Below, in pieces: positions 8,466-17,357 of a DNA stretch of 64,000 bases. Both the position numbers and the translations under genes were made by a program. Numbering within the stretch: position 1 is the stretch's first letter; each line of letters opens with the position of its first letter. Source of the DNA: Chlamydia trachomatis (GTDB lineage Bacteria > Chlamydiota > Chlamydiia > Chlamydiales > Rhabdochlamydiaceae); NCBI GenBank assembly GCA_945898205.1, contig CAMDHO010000002.1, positions 19,553 through 83,552 of the forward strand. Direction: 5' to 3'. Below the pieces are notes generated by a model. That model was not told the origin of the DNA, ran no database searches, and saw only the letters and a program-made list of their open reading frames with translations.

Positions 8466-9833
8466 CTATTTTTGGGGTTCTTTAAAAGTACATCCATCTG
8501 CAATAAGCTGATCTATATACGTAATACAGTAATTATTTTCTAAAAACCGAGCATCTTGGAGCATATAAGTATGGAATGGAATTGTTGAATGAACTCCTCC
8601 AATATGAAATTCTCGAAGAGCTCTTTTAGAAATAGCTATTGCTTCAGCACGATCTTTTCCTTTTACTATGAGCTTTGCTATCATTGAGTCATAGTTAGGA
8701 GGAATTCGATATCCCGCATAACAAGCGCTATCCACTCTGACATGAGGTCCCCCAGCAGGAATATAATACTCTAAAAGCCCAGGAGACGGAGCGAAATTAT
8801 TATATGGATTTTCTGCATTGACTCGAAACTGTATGACATGCCCTTTAAACTCCACATCCTTTTGCTTGAAGCTTAATTTTTCTCCCATAGCTATACGAAG
8901 TTGCTCTTTGACTAAATCAATTCCAGTTAACTCTTCAGTAACAGTATGCTCTACTTGGATTCGAGTATTGACTTCCATAAAATAAAAGTTTTTTTCTTCA
9001 TCAAGTAAAAACTCTACAGTTCCTACAGAGTAATAGCCGGCAGCCTTAACAACAGCTACTGCACACTCGCCCATTTTCTTTCTCATAGCCGGGGAAAGAA
9101 TCGGACTCGGTGCTTCTTCGATAAGTTTTTGTCTTCTTCTTTGAATAGTACAATCTCTTTCTCCAAGGTAAACATAATTCCCATGTTTATCTCCGATTAC
9201 TTGGATTTCAATATGCCTAGGATTCACAATCATCTTTTCTAAATAAACATCAGGATTGTTAAAGCTTACTTCAGCTTCCGCTCTTGCAGCAGAAAACTGC
9301 CGTACAAATTCATCCGCATTATAAGCTATACGAATTCCTTTTCCGCCGCCGCCAGCACTAGCTTTAATGAAAATAGGAAAACCTAAACGCTTAGCCTCTT
9401 TTAAAGCTTCTTTTACATCTTCTATAACTCCATCCGACCCTGAAATTATCGGACATTTAACGCTTTTGGCTGTGGCCTTTGCCTTGGCCTTATCTCCTAA
9501 AAGAGAAATAGATGCTGGTGAAGGCCCTATAAAAGAAACTCCACAGCTTTCACAAATGGAAGCAAAATTTGCATTTTCACTTAAAAAACCATATCCTGGA
9601 TGAATAGCATCTGCTCCAGTAATTTCACAAGCCGATATGATATTAGAAATTTTAAGATACGATTTCTGAGATTGAGGCTCTCCTATACAAATAGCCTCAT
9701 CTGCATATAAAACATGAAGAGATTCTGCATCCGCTTGCGAATAAACTGCTACAGTCTGCAGCCCCATATCGTGACAGGCTCGAATGATCCGCACTGCAAT
9801 TTCGCCTCGATTAGCTATTAATACCTTTTGCAT
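8466..9833 (-). CDS. accC: Acetyl-CoA carboxylase, biotin carboxylase subunit
   Basis: ATP-dependent carboxylation of the biotin on AccB, the first half-reaction of malonyl-CoA synthesis. The 455 residues match the family length. Visible motifs are the N-terminal KVLIANRGEIAVRIIRA, the Gly-rich ATP loop KASAGGGGKGIRIA, the EMNxRIQVEHxVTE-type metal/substrate region (EVNTRIQVEHTVTE) and DSMIAKLIVKG. The gene lies 6 nt downstream of accB. The order efp-accB-accC is conserved in Chlamydia. Confidence 0.98.
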   Translation of the reverse strand: MQKVLIANRGEIAVRIIRACHDMGLQTVAVYSQADAESLHVLYADEAICIGEPQSQKSYLKISNIISACEITGADAIHPGYGFLSENANFASICESCGVSFIGPSPASISLLGDKAKAKATAKSVKCPIISGSDGVIEDVKEALKEAKRLGFPIFIKASAGGGGKGIRIAYNADEFVRQFSAARAEAEVSFNNPDVYLEKMIVNPRHIEIQVIGDKHGNYVYLGERDCTIQRRRQKLIEEAPSPILSPAMRKKMGECAVAVVKAAGYYSVGTVEFLLDEEKNFYFMEVNTRIQVEHTVTEELTGIDLVKEQLRIAMGEKLSFKQKDVEFKGHVIQFRVNAENPYNNFAPSPGLLEYYIPAGGPHVRVDSACYAGYRIPPNYDSMIAKLIVKGKDRAEAIAISKRALREFHIGGVHSTIPFHTYMLQDARFLENNYCITYIDQLIADGCTFKEPQK

Positions 9834-9839
9834 ATAATC

Positions 9840-10352
9840 CTATACGATTCGAAAAAGTTTTGTTCCAAATTCCACAGGATGGCCACTTTCTAAACAGACC
9901 TCTGCGATAGTACCACTTATTCCGGCTTTGACTTCGTTCATCACCTTCATAGCTTCAATAATACAAACTAATGTATTTTCTTCAATTTTGTCCCCAACTT
10001 TAACGAAAAAAGGATCTTCAGGAGAAGGAGTTGCATAAAAAGTCCCAACCATTGGGGAGGTAATCCATTTACCTTCTTGCTTACTAGTAACTTTTAACTT
10101 CGAGTCTTGCTCTTCTGCTGCAGGAAGATTATGTACATGATCCTGAGCTCTAGACATCGGATGAGGAATAAACAAAGGGGATTGCGAATGACCTTGGAAC
10201 ATTTGATGAGTAGGAGCTGGATTCTCATCATGCCTTTCCAATTGCAATTCATAACCTGTTTTTTCTTTCAAAGTTAACTTCTTAATGCCCGATTTTTCCA
10301 TAGCGGTCATCAAATCTTTAATTTGCTTTAAGTCCACAATCTTGCTCCTCAT
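9840..10352 (-). CDS. accB: Biotin carboxyl carrier protein of acetyl-CoA carboxylase
   Basis: Carries biotin between AccC and the carboxyltransferase. The 170 residues show the usual layout: an N-terminal helix (about 1-35), a flexible Pro/His-rich linker (about 40-85) and a C-terminal lipoyl-type domain. The biotinylation motif EAMKVMNEV is near residue 140, with the modified Lys in AMK. The GTFYATPSPEDPFFVKVGD stretch is typical of AccB. It is flanked by efp (5 nt upstream) and accC (6 nt downstream) and co-transcribed with them. Confidence 0.97.
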   Translation of the reverse strand: MRSKIVDLKQIKDLMTAMEKSGIKKLTLKEKTGYELQLERHDENPAPTHQMFQGHSQSPLFIPHPMSRAQDHVHNLPAAEEQDSKLKVTSKQEGKWITSPMVGTFYATPSPEDPFFVKVGDKIEENTLVCIIEAMKVMNEVKAGISGTIAEVCLESGHPVEFGTKLFRIV

Positions 10353-10357
10353 TTTTT

Positions 10358-10918
10358 TTAAACTCTCTGGATATACTCATTTGTTTGAGTATCCACTTTT
10401 ACAATATCACCTGATTCTACAAACATTGGAACTTCTACTTTCCCACCTGTTTCAAGAATTGCCAATTTATTGGCATTAGACACATGAGAATTACTTTCAA
10501 TAGAATCCGTTTTGACGACCATCAGTTCTAAAAACTGAGGAAGTTCTATTGAAAAAATAGTTTCTCCATAAAAAACCGCTTTAACATCTGTCCCTTCTTT
10601 CAAATAGTCTACTTTATCACCGACGACTTCCGAAAGAACCAAAACTTGATCTAAGCTTCCTACATCTAAAAAAAGATAATCTTTTCCTTCTGGATAAAGA
10701 AACTCTAGCTTCCTTTCCGATAAAGAAACTTCAAGAACCGACTGATTAAGTTTAAAATTTTTCTCAATTACATCTTCTGACATCAAACTTTTCAGCTTAG
10801 TCTTCATAAATGGCACACCTTTTGCCACTGTCACTTTTACGCTAGATTCTACTCTGTAAATTTTCCCGTCGATCGATATCGTCATTCCTGGAGAAATTTG
10901 ATTACTCGTCGTTGCCAT
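10358..10918 (-). CDS. efp: Elongation factor P (chlamydial accBC-linked paralogue)
   Basis: Translation factor that relieves ribosome stalling at polyproline. The 186 residues have the three-domain EF-P layout: a KOW-like N-domain with Lys in VAKGVPF at the modifiable-loop position, then two OB domains, the last ending GDIVKVDTQTNEYIQRV. The tail and the FSIELPQFLELMVVKTD stretch closely resemble the Chlamydia EF-P encoded beside accB (CT122). Chlamydiae usually carry two EF-P genes; this is the diverged one. The modification loop differs from the E. coli PGKG sequence, so modification status is uncertain. Confidence 0.94.
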   Translation of the reverse strand: MATTSNQISPGMTISIDGKIYRVESSVKVTVAKGVPFMKTKLKSLMSEDVIEKNFKLNQSVLEVSLSERKLEFLYPEGKDYLFLDVGSLDQVLVLSEVVGDKVDYLKEGTDVKAVFYGETIFSIELPQFLELMVVKTDSIESNSHVSNANKLAILETGGKVEVPMFVESGDIVKVDTQTNEYIQRV

Positions 10919-10927
10919 ATTTTCCCT

Positions 10928-11614
10928 TTAATCAAAACTTGCTTTATTGCTTATATTTAAAAGAACTTTCTTCAATTGAGATAAGTTCGTAATAGTAAAA
11001 TCCACCCCGGCGTTCCTACTAAAAACATCAGCCCCTCTACCCCTCTTCATATGAACGGTTCTGCACCCAAGCTGCTTTGCAGGTGTTAAATCTATAGGAA
11101 TGCGATCCCCACAGACAACAATCTCTTGAGGAGAGAGCTTCATCTCTTGAATTATTCCCTGATAACACTTTTTTTTATTCTTCTCTTCTAAAACAAGAAT
11201 TTTACAGAAAAGAGAAGAATCAATACCAGCTTTTTTAAGCTTCCACATCTGATAGTCTGAATTTCCCACAGAAACAATCGCCATTTTATGATCATAACTA
11301 AGGTCTGAAAGAATCTCTATTGCATCTTCTGTAGGAAATACTGGAATTTCATCAGAAAAAATGTGATACACTTCTTGTATAGCTAATGGTAAAAACTTAG
11401 GATCAAATTCGTTGATTTCCATAAATTCTTCTAATGCACTTTTTGCACTTTCAGATTTCTTATCCAATCGGAGTAGGAAATCAAGCGATTCTTGAAAATC
11501 ATCTAACTCTAAACCTTGCTCTACCATAAGACGAAGAGCTCTCTCTAGTTTTATCGGAGTGATACATCCTGATGTATCAATCAATGTATCGTCTAAATCA
11601 AAGATTATAAACAA
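10928..11614 (-). CDS. HAD-superfamily hydrolase
   Basis: A 228-residue haloacid-dehalogenase-type phosphatase. Motif I is DLDDTL near the N-terminus (residues 6-11), motif II is the Ser in IVSVGNS, motif III is a Lys in the KILVLEEKNKKK region, and motif IV is CGDRIPIDL. A helical cap (about 20-90) lies between motifs I and II. The start overlaps the end of yvcK by 17 bp, so the genes are coupled. A specific substrate cannot be named; phosphoglycolate-phosphatase-like clean-up is one possibility. Confidence 0.85.
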   Translation of the reverse strand: MFIIFDLDDTLIDTSGCITPIKLERALRLMVEQGLELDDFQESLDFLLRLDKKSESAKSALEEFMEINEFDPKFLPLAIQEVYHIFSDEIPVFPTEDAIEILSDLSYDHKMAIVSVGNSDYQMWKLKKAGIDSSLFCKILVLEEKNKKKCYQGIIQEMKLSPQEIVVCGDRIPIDLTPAKQLGCRTVHMKRGRGADVFSRNAGVDFTITNLSQLKKVLLNISNKASFD

Positions 11615-12563
11615 TTTTCATTAACTCTTGTGCTAATTTTTTAGAATCATGCCGGATTAAGCTTCTTTTAATTAAATCCACTTTATAATTTTCCTTCAAC
11701 TCTCCCAAGAGAGCTGTGGCTATAATTCGAGGATCCTCTTGCAAGTCATTTTCAATTAGCTCCCCCTCTTCCTCATATCTTTTAATTAACTGTTCTGAGG
11801 GTTTTTGATTATTTACAATGATATAATTAAAAATGTCTAAGCCAATAAATTTTTCCATTTCCTGCAAGTAAGATTTTACAGTAAAACCCGTTGTTTGCCC
11901 TTTTCGGTTCATTAAATTTACTATAAATACCTTCTTAGCCGAACTATTTCTTAAAGCTTCACTCACACCTTCAACAAGAAGATTAGGAATTAAAGAAGTA
12001 TAAAGCCCTCCTGGACCTAGAATCACTAGGTCAGCATTCATTATTTCGTCAATTACAAGCGGATTAGCTTCTGCATATGGTTCCAGAAAAATACTCGTAT
12101 ACCCTTGATCTATTTCTTCAGACAGATAAATTTCTTTTTCCCCTTCAAGAACCCTCCGATCTTTTAAAATCATCTTGAGTCGCACCTGATGAGTCGTAAC
12201 CGGAATTACCTTTCCTTTGATTACTAAAATTTTCCCGACCTCTTCAATAGCTTTTTCAAAACTGCCCGTTACCTTTTCCAATGCTGACAGAAAAAGATTT
12301 CCAAAGCTATGACCTTCAAGGCCTCCGGTTTCAAAGCGATAATTCATTAATGAACGCATGATCGCAGAGGAGTTAGAAAGCGCTATCAAACACTGCCTTA
12401 CATCTCCTGGAGGAAGAACCCCTAGCTCATCACGTAAAATTCCTGTACTGCCTCCATCATCTGCCATAGAAACAATTGCACTAATATCTAAATCATAATT
12501 TTTAAGACCTCGAAGAACTGTAAAATTTCCAGTTCCTCCCCCAATGACAACTACTCTTTTCAC
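11598..12563 (-). CDS. yvcK: YvcK/CofD-like gluconeogenesis factor
   Basis: A 321-residue protein of the YvcK (CofD-like) family. It shows the N-terminal Rossmann motif VVVIGGGTGNFTVLRGLK, DDGGSTGILRDELGVLPPGDVRQCL, and LGPGGLYTSLIPNLLVEGV. In Bacillus, YvcK binds UDP-sugars and is needed for growth on gluconeogenic carbon and for cell shape. Its presence in the same window as pckG and mreB is notable but may be coincidental. It lies between rpe (15 nt upstream) and the overlapping HAD gene, an insertion relative to the Chlamydia rpe-efp order. Confidence 0.92.
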   Translation of the reverse strand: MKRVVVIGGGTGNFTVLRGLKNYDLDISAIVSMADDGGSTGILRDELGVLPPGDVRQCLIALSNSSAIMRSLMNYRFETGGLEGHSFGNLFLSALEKVTGSFEKAIEEVGKILVIKGKVIPVTTHQVRLKMILKDRRVLEGEKEIYLSEEIDQGYTSIFLEPYAEANPLVIDEIMNADLVILGPGGLYTSLIPNLLVEGVSEALRNSSAKKVFIVNLMNRKGQTTGFTVKSYLQEMEKFIGLDIFNYIIVNNQKPSEQLIKRYEEEGELIENDLQEDPRIIATALLGELKENYKVDLIKRSLIRHDSKKLAQELMKIVYNL

Positions 12564-12578
12564 TGTTTCACCCTGAGG

Positions 12579-13292
12579 TTATATAGCCTTGAAATCACAA
12601 ATCGCTTTCTTCATATCTTTAGATCCATAAAGATAGTTCCCAGACACAAGAACATTAGCTCCCGCTTCGATAGATTGCCGCGCCGTGTCTCCATTAACAC
12701 CCCCATCCACTTGAATATCAAAAGGAGGAATAGAATCGATTGACTCGTTTTCTTTTAAGTAGTTCCCCCCCTTGCGAAGAGCAAGTTTATCACAAAGATC
12801 TCGAGTAAATTTCACTTTATCAAGTGATTCTTTAATAAATGATTGTCCACCAAATCCTGGATTTACTGTCATGATCAAAATTAAATCACATTGATTCAAA
12901 TATTTAGGGATCATAGAAAGCGACGTCTCTGGGGAAAACGCTAGTCCCGCTTCTAAATTACAACGTCTGATAAAATCCAAAGTATCTGCCACATTTTCTG
13001 TTGCTTCAAAATGAAAAGTAATTCGATTAGCACCAGCTTCTGCAAATCTCTCTATATAATCAAAAGGATTGTATATCATGAGGTGCACATCTAAAAAAAG
13101 AGACGTTGCTTTTTTTATAGAGGCAACCGCTCGAGGCCCCAAAGTTAAATTAGGGACAAAATGCCCATCCATAATATCGATATGTAACGCATCCGCCCCG
13201 GCCTCTTCTGCTCGTTTTGCACTATCTGCTAAGTGGCCGAAATCACCAGATAAAATAGACGGGGCCACTAAAGTAGGCCATTTTTTAGACAT
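12579..13292 (-). CDS. rpe: Ribulose-phosphate 3-epimerase
   Basis: Interconverts ribulose-5-phosphate and xylulose-5-phosphate in the pentose phosphate pathway. The (beta-alpha)8 fold signatures are clear: APSILSGDFGHLA, ALHIDIMDGHFVPNLTLGP, MTVNPGFGGQSF and QVDGGVNGDTA (catalytic Asp and His residues present). I choose the ATG at 13292 because GGGAG lies just upstream and the product then begins MSKKWPTLVAPSIL as in the family (237 residues); a longer reading from 13352 adds an unlikely 20-residue N-terminus. It is first gene of the rpe-yvcK-HAD-efp-accB-accC cluster. Confidence 0.96.
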   Translation of the reverse strand: MSKKWPTLVAPSILSGDFGHLADSAKRAEEAGADALHIDIMDGHFVPNLTLGPRAVASIKKATSLFLDVHLMIYNPFDYIERFAEAGANRITFHFEATENVADTLDFIRRCNLEAGLAFSPETSLSMIPKYLNQCDLILIMTVNPGFGGQSFIKESLDKVKFTRDLCDKLALRKGGNYLKENESIDSIPPFDIQVDGGVNGDTARQSIEAGANVLVSGNYLYGSKDMKKAICDFKAI

Positions 13293-13376
13293 AGAAACTC
13301 CCTGAAAATTCTTTACTTCCAACTTCTTAAAAAGACTAAAATAGCAAGACACCTATTAAAAGTAAGTAGTTAGCTA

Positions 13377-14261
13377 CTATACAGGCTTTTTTTTCTTCAA
13401 AACCTCTTTATTCTGCCTGGTATACAACTCTGATAAAACTAAGGCTCCCCCTACAAAAAGAAGAGAAAGACTTACAAGTAAAGAATTTGCATCTTCTCCA
13501 AAAAACAAAATAGATAAACCTACTCCCACAGGGATTTTTAAATTATTAAAAACTGCAAGGGTTCCAGAACTGATATGCAACGACTCTCTATTCCACCAAA
13601 AAAAGCAAAGACCTGAAGAAATAGCCCCCAAATAAACTAAAAGAACAGTTTGCTTTAAAGATAAAATCTCTAAATGTCCCCAACCTCCAAATAGAGTCGT
13701 CGAGATCGCCGTTATACCGCTTCCTCCAAAAAATAAAAGAGCATATATACTTTCATCTTTATATTGAGGCCTATCCAACTTAAATTTTTTATAAGCTACT
13801 TGTCCAAAAGCAAAACAAAGATCAGAAATCTGCACAAGCAAAAAACCTTTGAAAATCCCATTCCAAGAAAAGTTTTGATAATAGAGGAAAGACGCTCCTA
13901 TAAAAGAAAGGCCTGCCATTATGAGATAAAAAGGAGTAAATTTTTTTGAAAAAGCATCGTTAATTAGCGTTACATAAATCGGTGTACACGCAGCAAAAAG
14001 TACAACTTGATATGCAGCTAAATATTGATAAGATCGTATCACACAAAGGTACATTATACCATATTGAATAGCCCCGATAAAACAAAAGACCAACACATCT
14101 TTCAAAGGCAAAGATTTAATCTTTAAAAAAGGAATAAAGCAAATAAAAGGGATAACCATCCGGCCCCAAGCCACTAAATCAGGACTAATGCCTGTTAAAT
14201 TACCTTTAATTAATCCGTACGAAAAACCCCAAATCAACGAGCACAGTGTCAAATAAATCAT
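13377..14261 (-). CDS. EamA/DMT-family transporter
   Basis: A 294-residue inner-membrane protein with ten hydrophobic segments in two five-helix halves, the EamA (drug/metabolite transporter) layout. The second half has the typical GAISSGLCFFWWNRES...SGTLAVFNNLKIPVGVGLSILFFGE stretch. Members export amino acids or metabolites, or take up metabolites such as SAM in intracellular bacteria. The substrate is not decidable here. It ends with a Lys-rich tail and is transcribed in the same direction as rpe but 85 bp upstream of it; the start at 14261 fits the first membrane helix. Confidence 0.85.
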   Translation of the reverse strand: MIYLTLCSLIWGFSYGLIKGNLTGISPDLVAWGRMVIPFICFIPFLKIKSLPLKDVLVFCFIGAIQYGIMYLCVIRSYQYLAAYQVVLFAACTPIYVTLINDAFSKKFTPFYLIMAGLSFIGASFLYYQNFSWNGIFKGFLLVQISDLCFAFGQVAYKKFKLDRPQYKDESIYALLFFGGSGITAISTTLFGGWGHLEILSLKQTVLLVYLGAISSGLCFFWWNRESLHISSGTLAVFNNLKIPVGVGLSILFFGEDANSLLVSLSLLFVGGALVLSELYTRQNKEVLKKKKPV

Positions 14262-14487
14262 TGTAAATCTTCATGAAAAAAAGAGAATATTCTACATGCT
14301 TCAAACTCTCAAGTCAAGATTTTGGAATTATATTCTTATAACTTTAAATTTAAAGACACCCGGCTCCTTTGCTTTCTATTTCCATTCTTAATGTAAATTT
14401 CTCTATGAATATCCTTATAAGGAGTAGTGTGAAAAATTATTACATGACAAAAAATAAATTAAAGTGAATCTAGGTTATCTTCTTAGA

Positions 14488-16377
14488 TTAGACAGGACTC
14501 AAAACAAGGGATTGTATTTTCTGCACGCAATCCAGTAACTGAGCCCCCTTTGCGGGGACTGTAGATAAAAGAAGATACCCCTGATAATACTGTAAACCTT
14601 TTTTTGAAAGGAACACCACCCATTGAGATGAACTTAGATTCAATTCTTTTATACCCTCAGCAAGAAACCCCTTAATTTCTTCATTAAAAAACCTTGTCAT
14701 GAGAACCATTCCAGATTTCTCTAAATGCACAGAAAAATCAAAAAACGAGTCCTCTTGAGTTAACATTTTTTGCCATTCATCATAGAGAACTTTTAAAAGG
14801 GAAGGATTAACTAAAGAACGCATTTCAACAGGATAAATGGAATGAAAAAAACCTTCTGAATCTATTTCATTACAAGAGTTTAACAATAAAGACTTAAACG
14901 TCTTTAAGTTTTCAGATTGTTTAGAAATCATGCCCCCATTGTAATCTCGAAATTCTCCAACAGCTAGTTCAATGGATTCTACGACAGCATGACGTGCCTT
15001 TAAAAGATCTACACTGTGATCGCTTCTTTTGTAAAAAGACTTAGGCAGTTTTAAACGAAATACAGTTGCTTCTTTAGGGTATTTACCTCTTATCAATCCC
15101 ACATGCTTTACGCGATCCTCAATAAAACAAAAAGAATGATTCGTTTTTTTAAATAACTTTTGAATAGACGCTTCTTTTTCTAGTAAAACCCTAAGAAGCA
15201 CAATTGTAAAAGTTAATTCAATATCAGCTTGTTCTTCAAAAGATATAAAAACTTGAGGAATGTCTTTTATATATTTCAATTCTTGAGAAAGTCTTATAAT
15301 ATTTTTCATTACCTCTTCTTCATTCCGCGGCATAAATAAGGTTGGCATTAATTTTTCTACTTGATTTTCTAAGGCAAAAGGAAACTTCTTTCTTAATAGT
15401 TGGACATCCAAGGAAGAAAACTCGCAGTCTCCTTCCTTTTGAATTTCTAAATACAAGATCTGGATCCTTTCTTCTTTATGTAAATATACAAATAGAGACC
15501 CTTCTACAACTAAAGCGTCAGGCAGCTGCTCTTGAATTGCTTTTTCTAAATGGTGCTCTTCGAAGAGCTCGTGCTTTTTTAGAAAATTAATTCCAACAAA
15601 AATACCCAACACTTTTTGCATTCCAAAAGATCGATGCAACCTTACATGATTCACCTTAAAACTAACGTGTCTTTTATCTGGAATTTTTTCGGTTACTTTT
15701 TTAATCCTTTTTCTAAAGAGATAAAATACATATACTATGCGGCTTAAATGAGGGTGCTCACGAATTTTCTTAAACCCCTCCTTGCTTGAAAGAAAAAAAT
15801 GTTGCATTTGACCAAATACATCATAATCAAAATCTTCAGGCCTCTTCTGAATTAAAGAAGCCACCCTGTCTTGGATTAAAGAATTTTTTTCCGAGGAAAA
15901 AAGCCCCCTATGCTCTAAAATCTTATGTGCTTGATAAGCAGAACTGGCCCCCAATTTAATTTCAGGCACAATTTGCGCAAAATTACGAACGACTCCTTCC
16001 AATTCCTGTCCCGAGTGAAGAAGAAACCTCATCTCACAAAAAGACAATTTTTCTAATGGCCGTGTAGATATTGAAAAACTACTGTGAATAAAAAAATGAG
16101 AGCTCAGCCGCTGACCAGGAAGAAGCCATTTAGAAAGTAATTCATTAAAAAATTTATCAACGCCTGAAGACCGCAAGCAAATTAAAAATATAGAGCACTC
16201 TCTAAAATCCCCAGGAATAATTTCCATCTCTACAATTGGCAGGGAAGAAAAAACATTGGGCCCTTGTAAATCCACTTTTTTTCTTAAAGACTTTTGAATA
16301 ATGGACTGAATAAGGTGCCGATGCCCAGAATCACCCAAACAATCGGCTACAATATTTATAAAGGGAGAATCTGTCAT
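14488..16377 (-). CDS. Unrecognised 629-residue protein, coupled to aspartokinase
   Basis: I do not recognise this protein. It looks soluble, with no signal peptide or membrane segment, and is rich in Lys/Glu/Leu with mixed alpha/beta character. Notable text includes MPRNEEEVMKNIIRLSQELKY (interrupted here only for length) and DIELTFTIVLLRVL. Its ATG overlaps the stop of the ACT-less aspartokinase by 4 bp (16374-16377), which indicates tight translational coupling and a shared role or dosage. A degenerate regulatory partner for the kinase or a lineage-specific housekeeping protein are both possible. Codon use is like that of its neighbours. Confidence 0.75.
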   Translation of the reverse strand: MTDSPFINIVADCLGDSGHRHLIQSIIQKSLRKKVDLQGPNVFSSLPIVEMEIIPGDFRECSIFLICLRSSGVDKFFNELLSKWLLPGQRLSSHFFIHSSFSISTRPLEKLSFCEMRFLLHSGQELEGVVRNFAQIVPEIKLGASSAYQAHKILEHRGLFSSEKNSLIQDRVASLIQKRPEDFDYDVFGQMQHFFLSSKEGFKKIREHPHLSRIVYVFYLFRKRIKKVTEKIPDKRHVSFKVNHVRLHRSFGMQKVLGIFVGINFLKKHELFEEHHLEKAIQEQLPDALVVEGSLFVYLHKEERIQILYLEIQKEGDCEFSSLDVQLLRKKFPFALENQVEKLMPTLFMPRNEEEVMKNIIRLSQELKYIKDIPQVFISFEEQADIELTFTIVLLRVLLEKEASIQKLFKKTNHSFCFIEDRVKHVGLIRGKYPKEATVFRLKLPKSFYKRSDHSVDLLKARHAVVESIELAVGEFRDYNGGMISKQSENLKTFKSLLLNSCNEIDSEGFFHSIYPVEMRSLVNPSLLKVLYDEWQKMLTQEDSFFDFSVHLEKSGMVLMTRFFNEEIKGFLAEGIKELNLSSSQWVVFLSKKGLQYYQGYLLLSTVPAKGAQLLDCVQKIQSLVLSPV

Positions 16378-17168
16378 AAGGACACCCCTTCATATATAGG
16401 GGCAACTTGAACTCTTTCTATTTGAGTAGATGGTGCAATCCACGTCCCTTGAGGTAAATCATCGGTGGCTCTTTGGAAAGAAAGCACATGCAGAGGTATT
16501 TGATTCCTTTCAGCTAGCTCTACAGCCCGCACATGAAGAACTTTAGCCCCTTTCTTCACTATTTCTAAAGCATCTGAGTAGGAAAGAAAAGAAAACTTTA
16601 CAGGATCTGTTGTTTTTTTGGGGTCTTCAGAATAAATTCCGTCAACATCTTTAAAAAACTCAACTTTATCCGCAAATAAAGAAACCCCTAAAGCCACCGC
16701 TGAAGTATCCGATCCACCACGCCCTAATGTCGTGATTTCTCCCTGAGAGCTTACCCCTTGAAACCCCGCTACAATCACGACTTTCCCCTCTTTTAGATGT
16801 CTGAGTATTCGACTCGGCTTCACCTCAAGAATTCGAGCTTCAAAGTGCTCATTAGTTGTTAATATTCCTGATTGACTTCCTGTTAAGCTAATCGCTTCAA
16901 CACCTTTCAAAGAAAGAGCCATAGCCAAAAGAGCAATACTAATTCTCTCTCCAACCGAAACCATCATATCTAATTCCCTTGCTGGAGGAAACGGGTGTAC
17001 TTGCTTTGCTAAAGATAATAATTGATTTGTTGCACCTTCCATAGCACTGACTACTACTACAATATTTTCATATAACTTATATCGACTTATAACCAAATCG
17101 GCTACATGAGAGAACAATTCGGGCTTACAAACAGAGGCCCCCCCAAATTTCATAATAATCGTAGACAT
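16374..17168 (-). CDS. lysC: Aspartokinase, catalytic domain only (no ACT domains)
   Basis: Phosphorylates aspartate for lysine/diaminopimelate, threonine and methionine synthesis. At 264 residues it holds just the amino-acid-kinase fold: KFGGASV (7-13), SVGERIS, the TTLGRGGSDTSAVALG nucleotide/substrate loop, and KDVDGIYSEDP. Typical enzymes are 400-450 residues with two C-terminal ACT domains that give feedback inhibition; these are absent here. The enzyme is therefore probably not inhibited by lysine or threonine unless the coupled downstream protein supplies regulation. It is divergently arranged with rpsA. Confidence 0.9.
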   Translation of the reverse strand: MSTIIMKFGGASVCKPELFSHVADLVISRYKLYENIVVVVSAMEGATNQLLSLAKQVHPFPPARELDMMVSVGERISIALLAMALSLKGVEAISLTGSQSGILTTNEHFEARILEVKPSRILRHLKEGKVVIVAGFQGVSSQGEITTLGRGGSDTSAVALGVSLFADKVEFFKDVDGIYSEDPKKTTDPVKFSFLSYSDALEIVKKGAKVLHVRAVELAERNQIPLHVLSFQRATDDLPQGTWIAPSTQIERVQVAPIYEGVSL

Positions 17169-17357
17169 AAATCCACTCTAAAAATTTTAAAACACTTGAA
17201 CTGATCCCATTATAATCAATTTTAACCCAGGAAAGAAAGGTCAAAAAAAGAAAATATATTCCATATAGGAGAAATGAGTTAAAAAAGAGCATTGATTTTT
17301 TACATTGTGATTGTTAGACTTCTCCCAATGAACCAAAACTCAGGAGAAACCCTTAAC

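Noticed and set aside
17196..17216. TTGAAC and TATAAT upstream of rpsA as a promoter
   Set aside because: The spacing is only 9 nt, far from the 16-18 nt needed.
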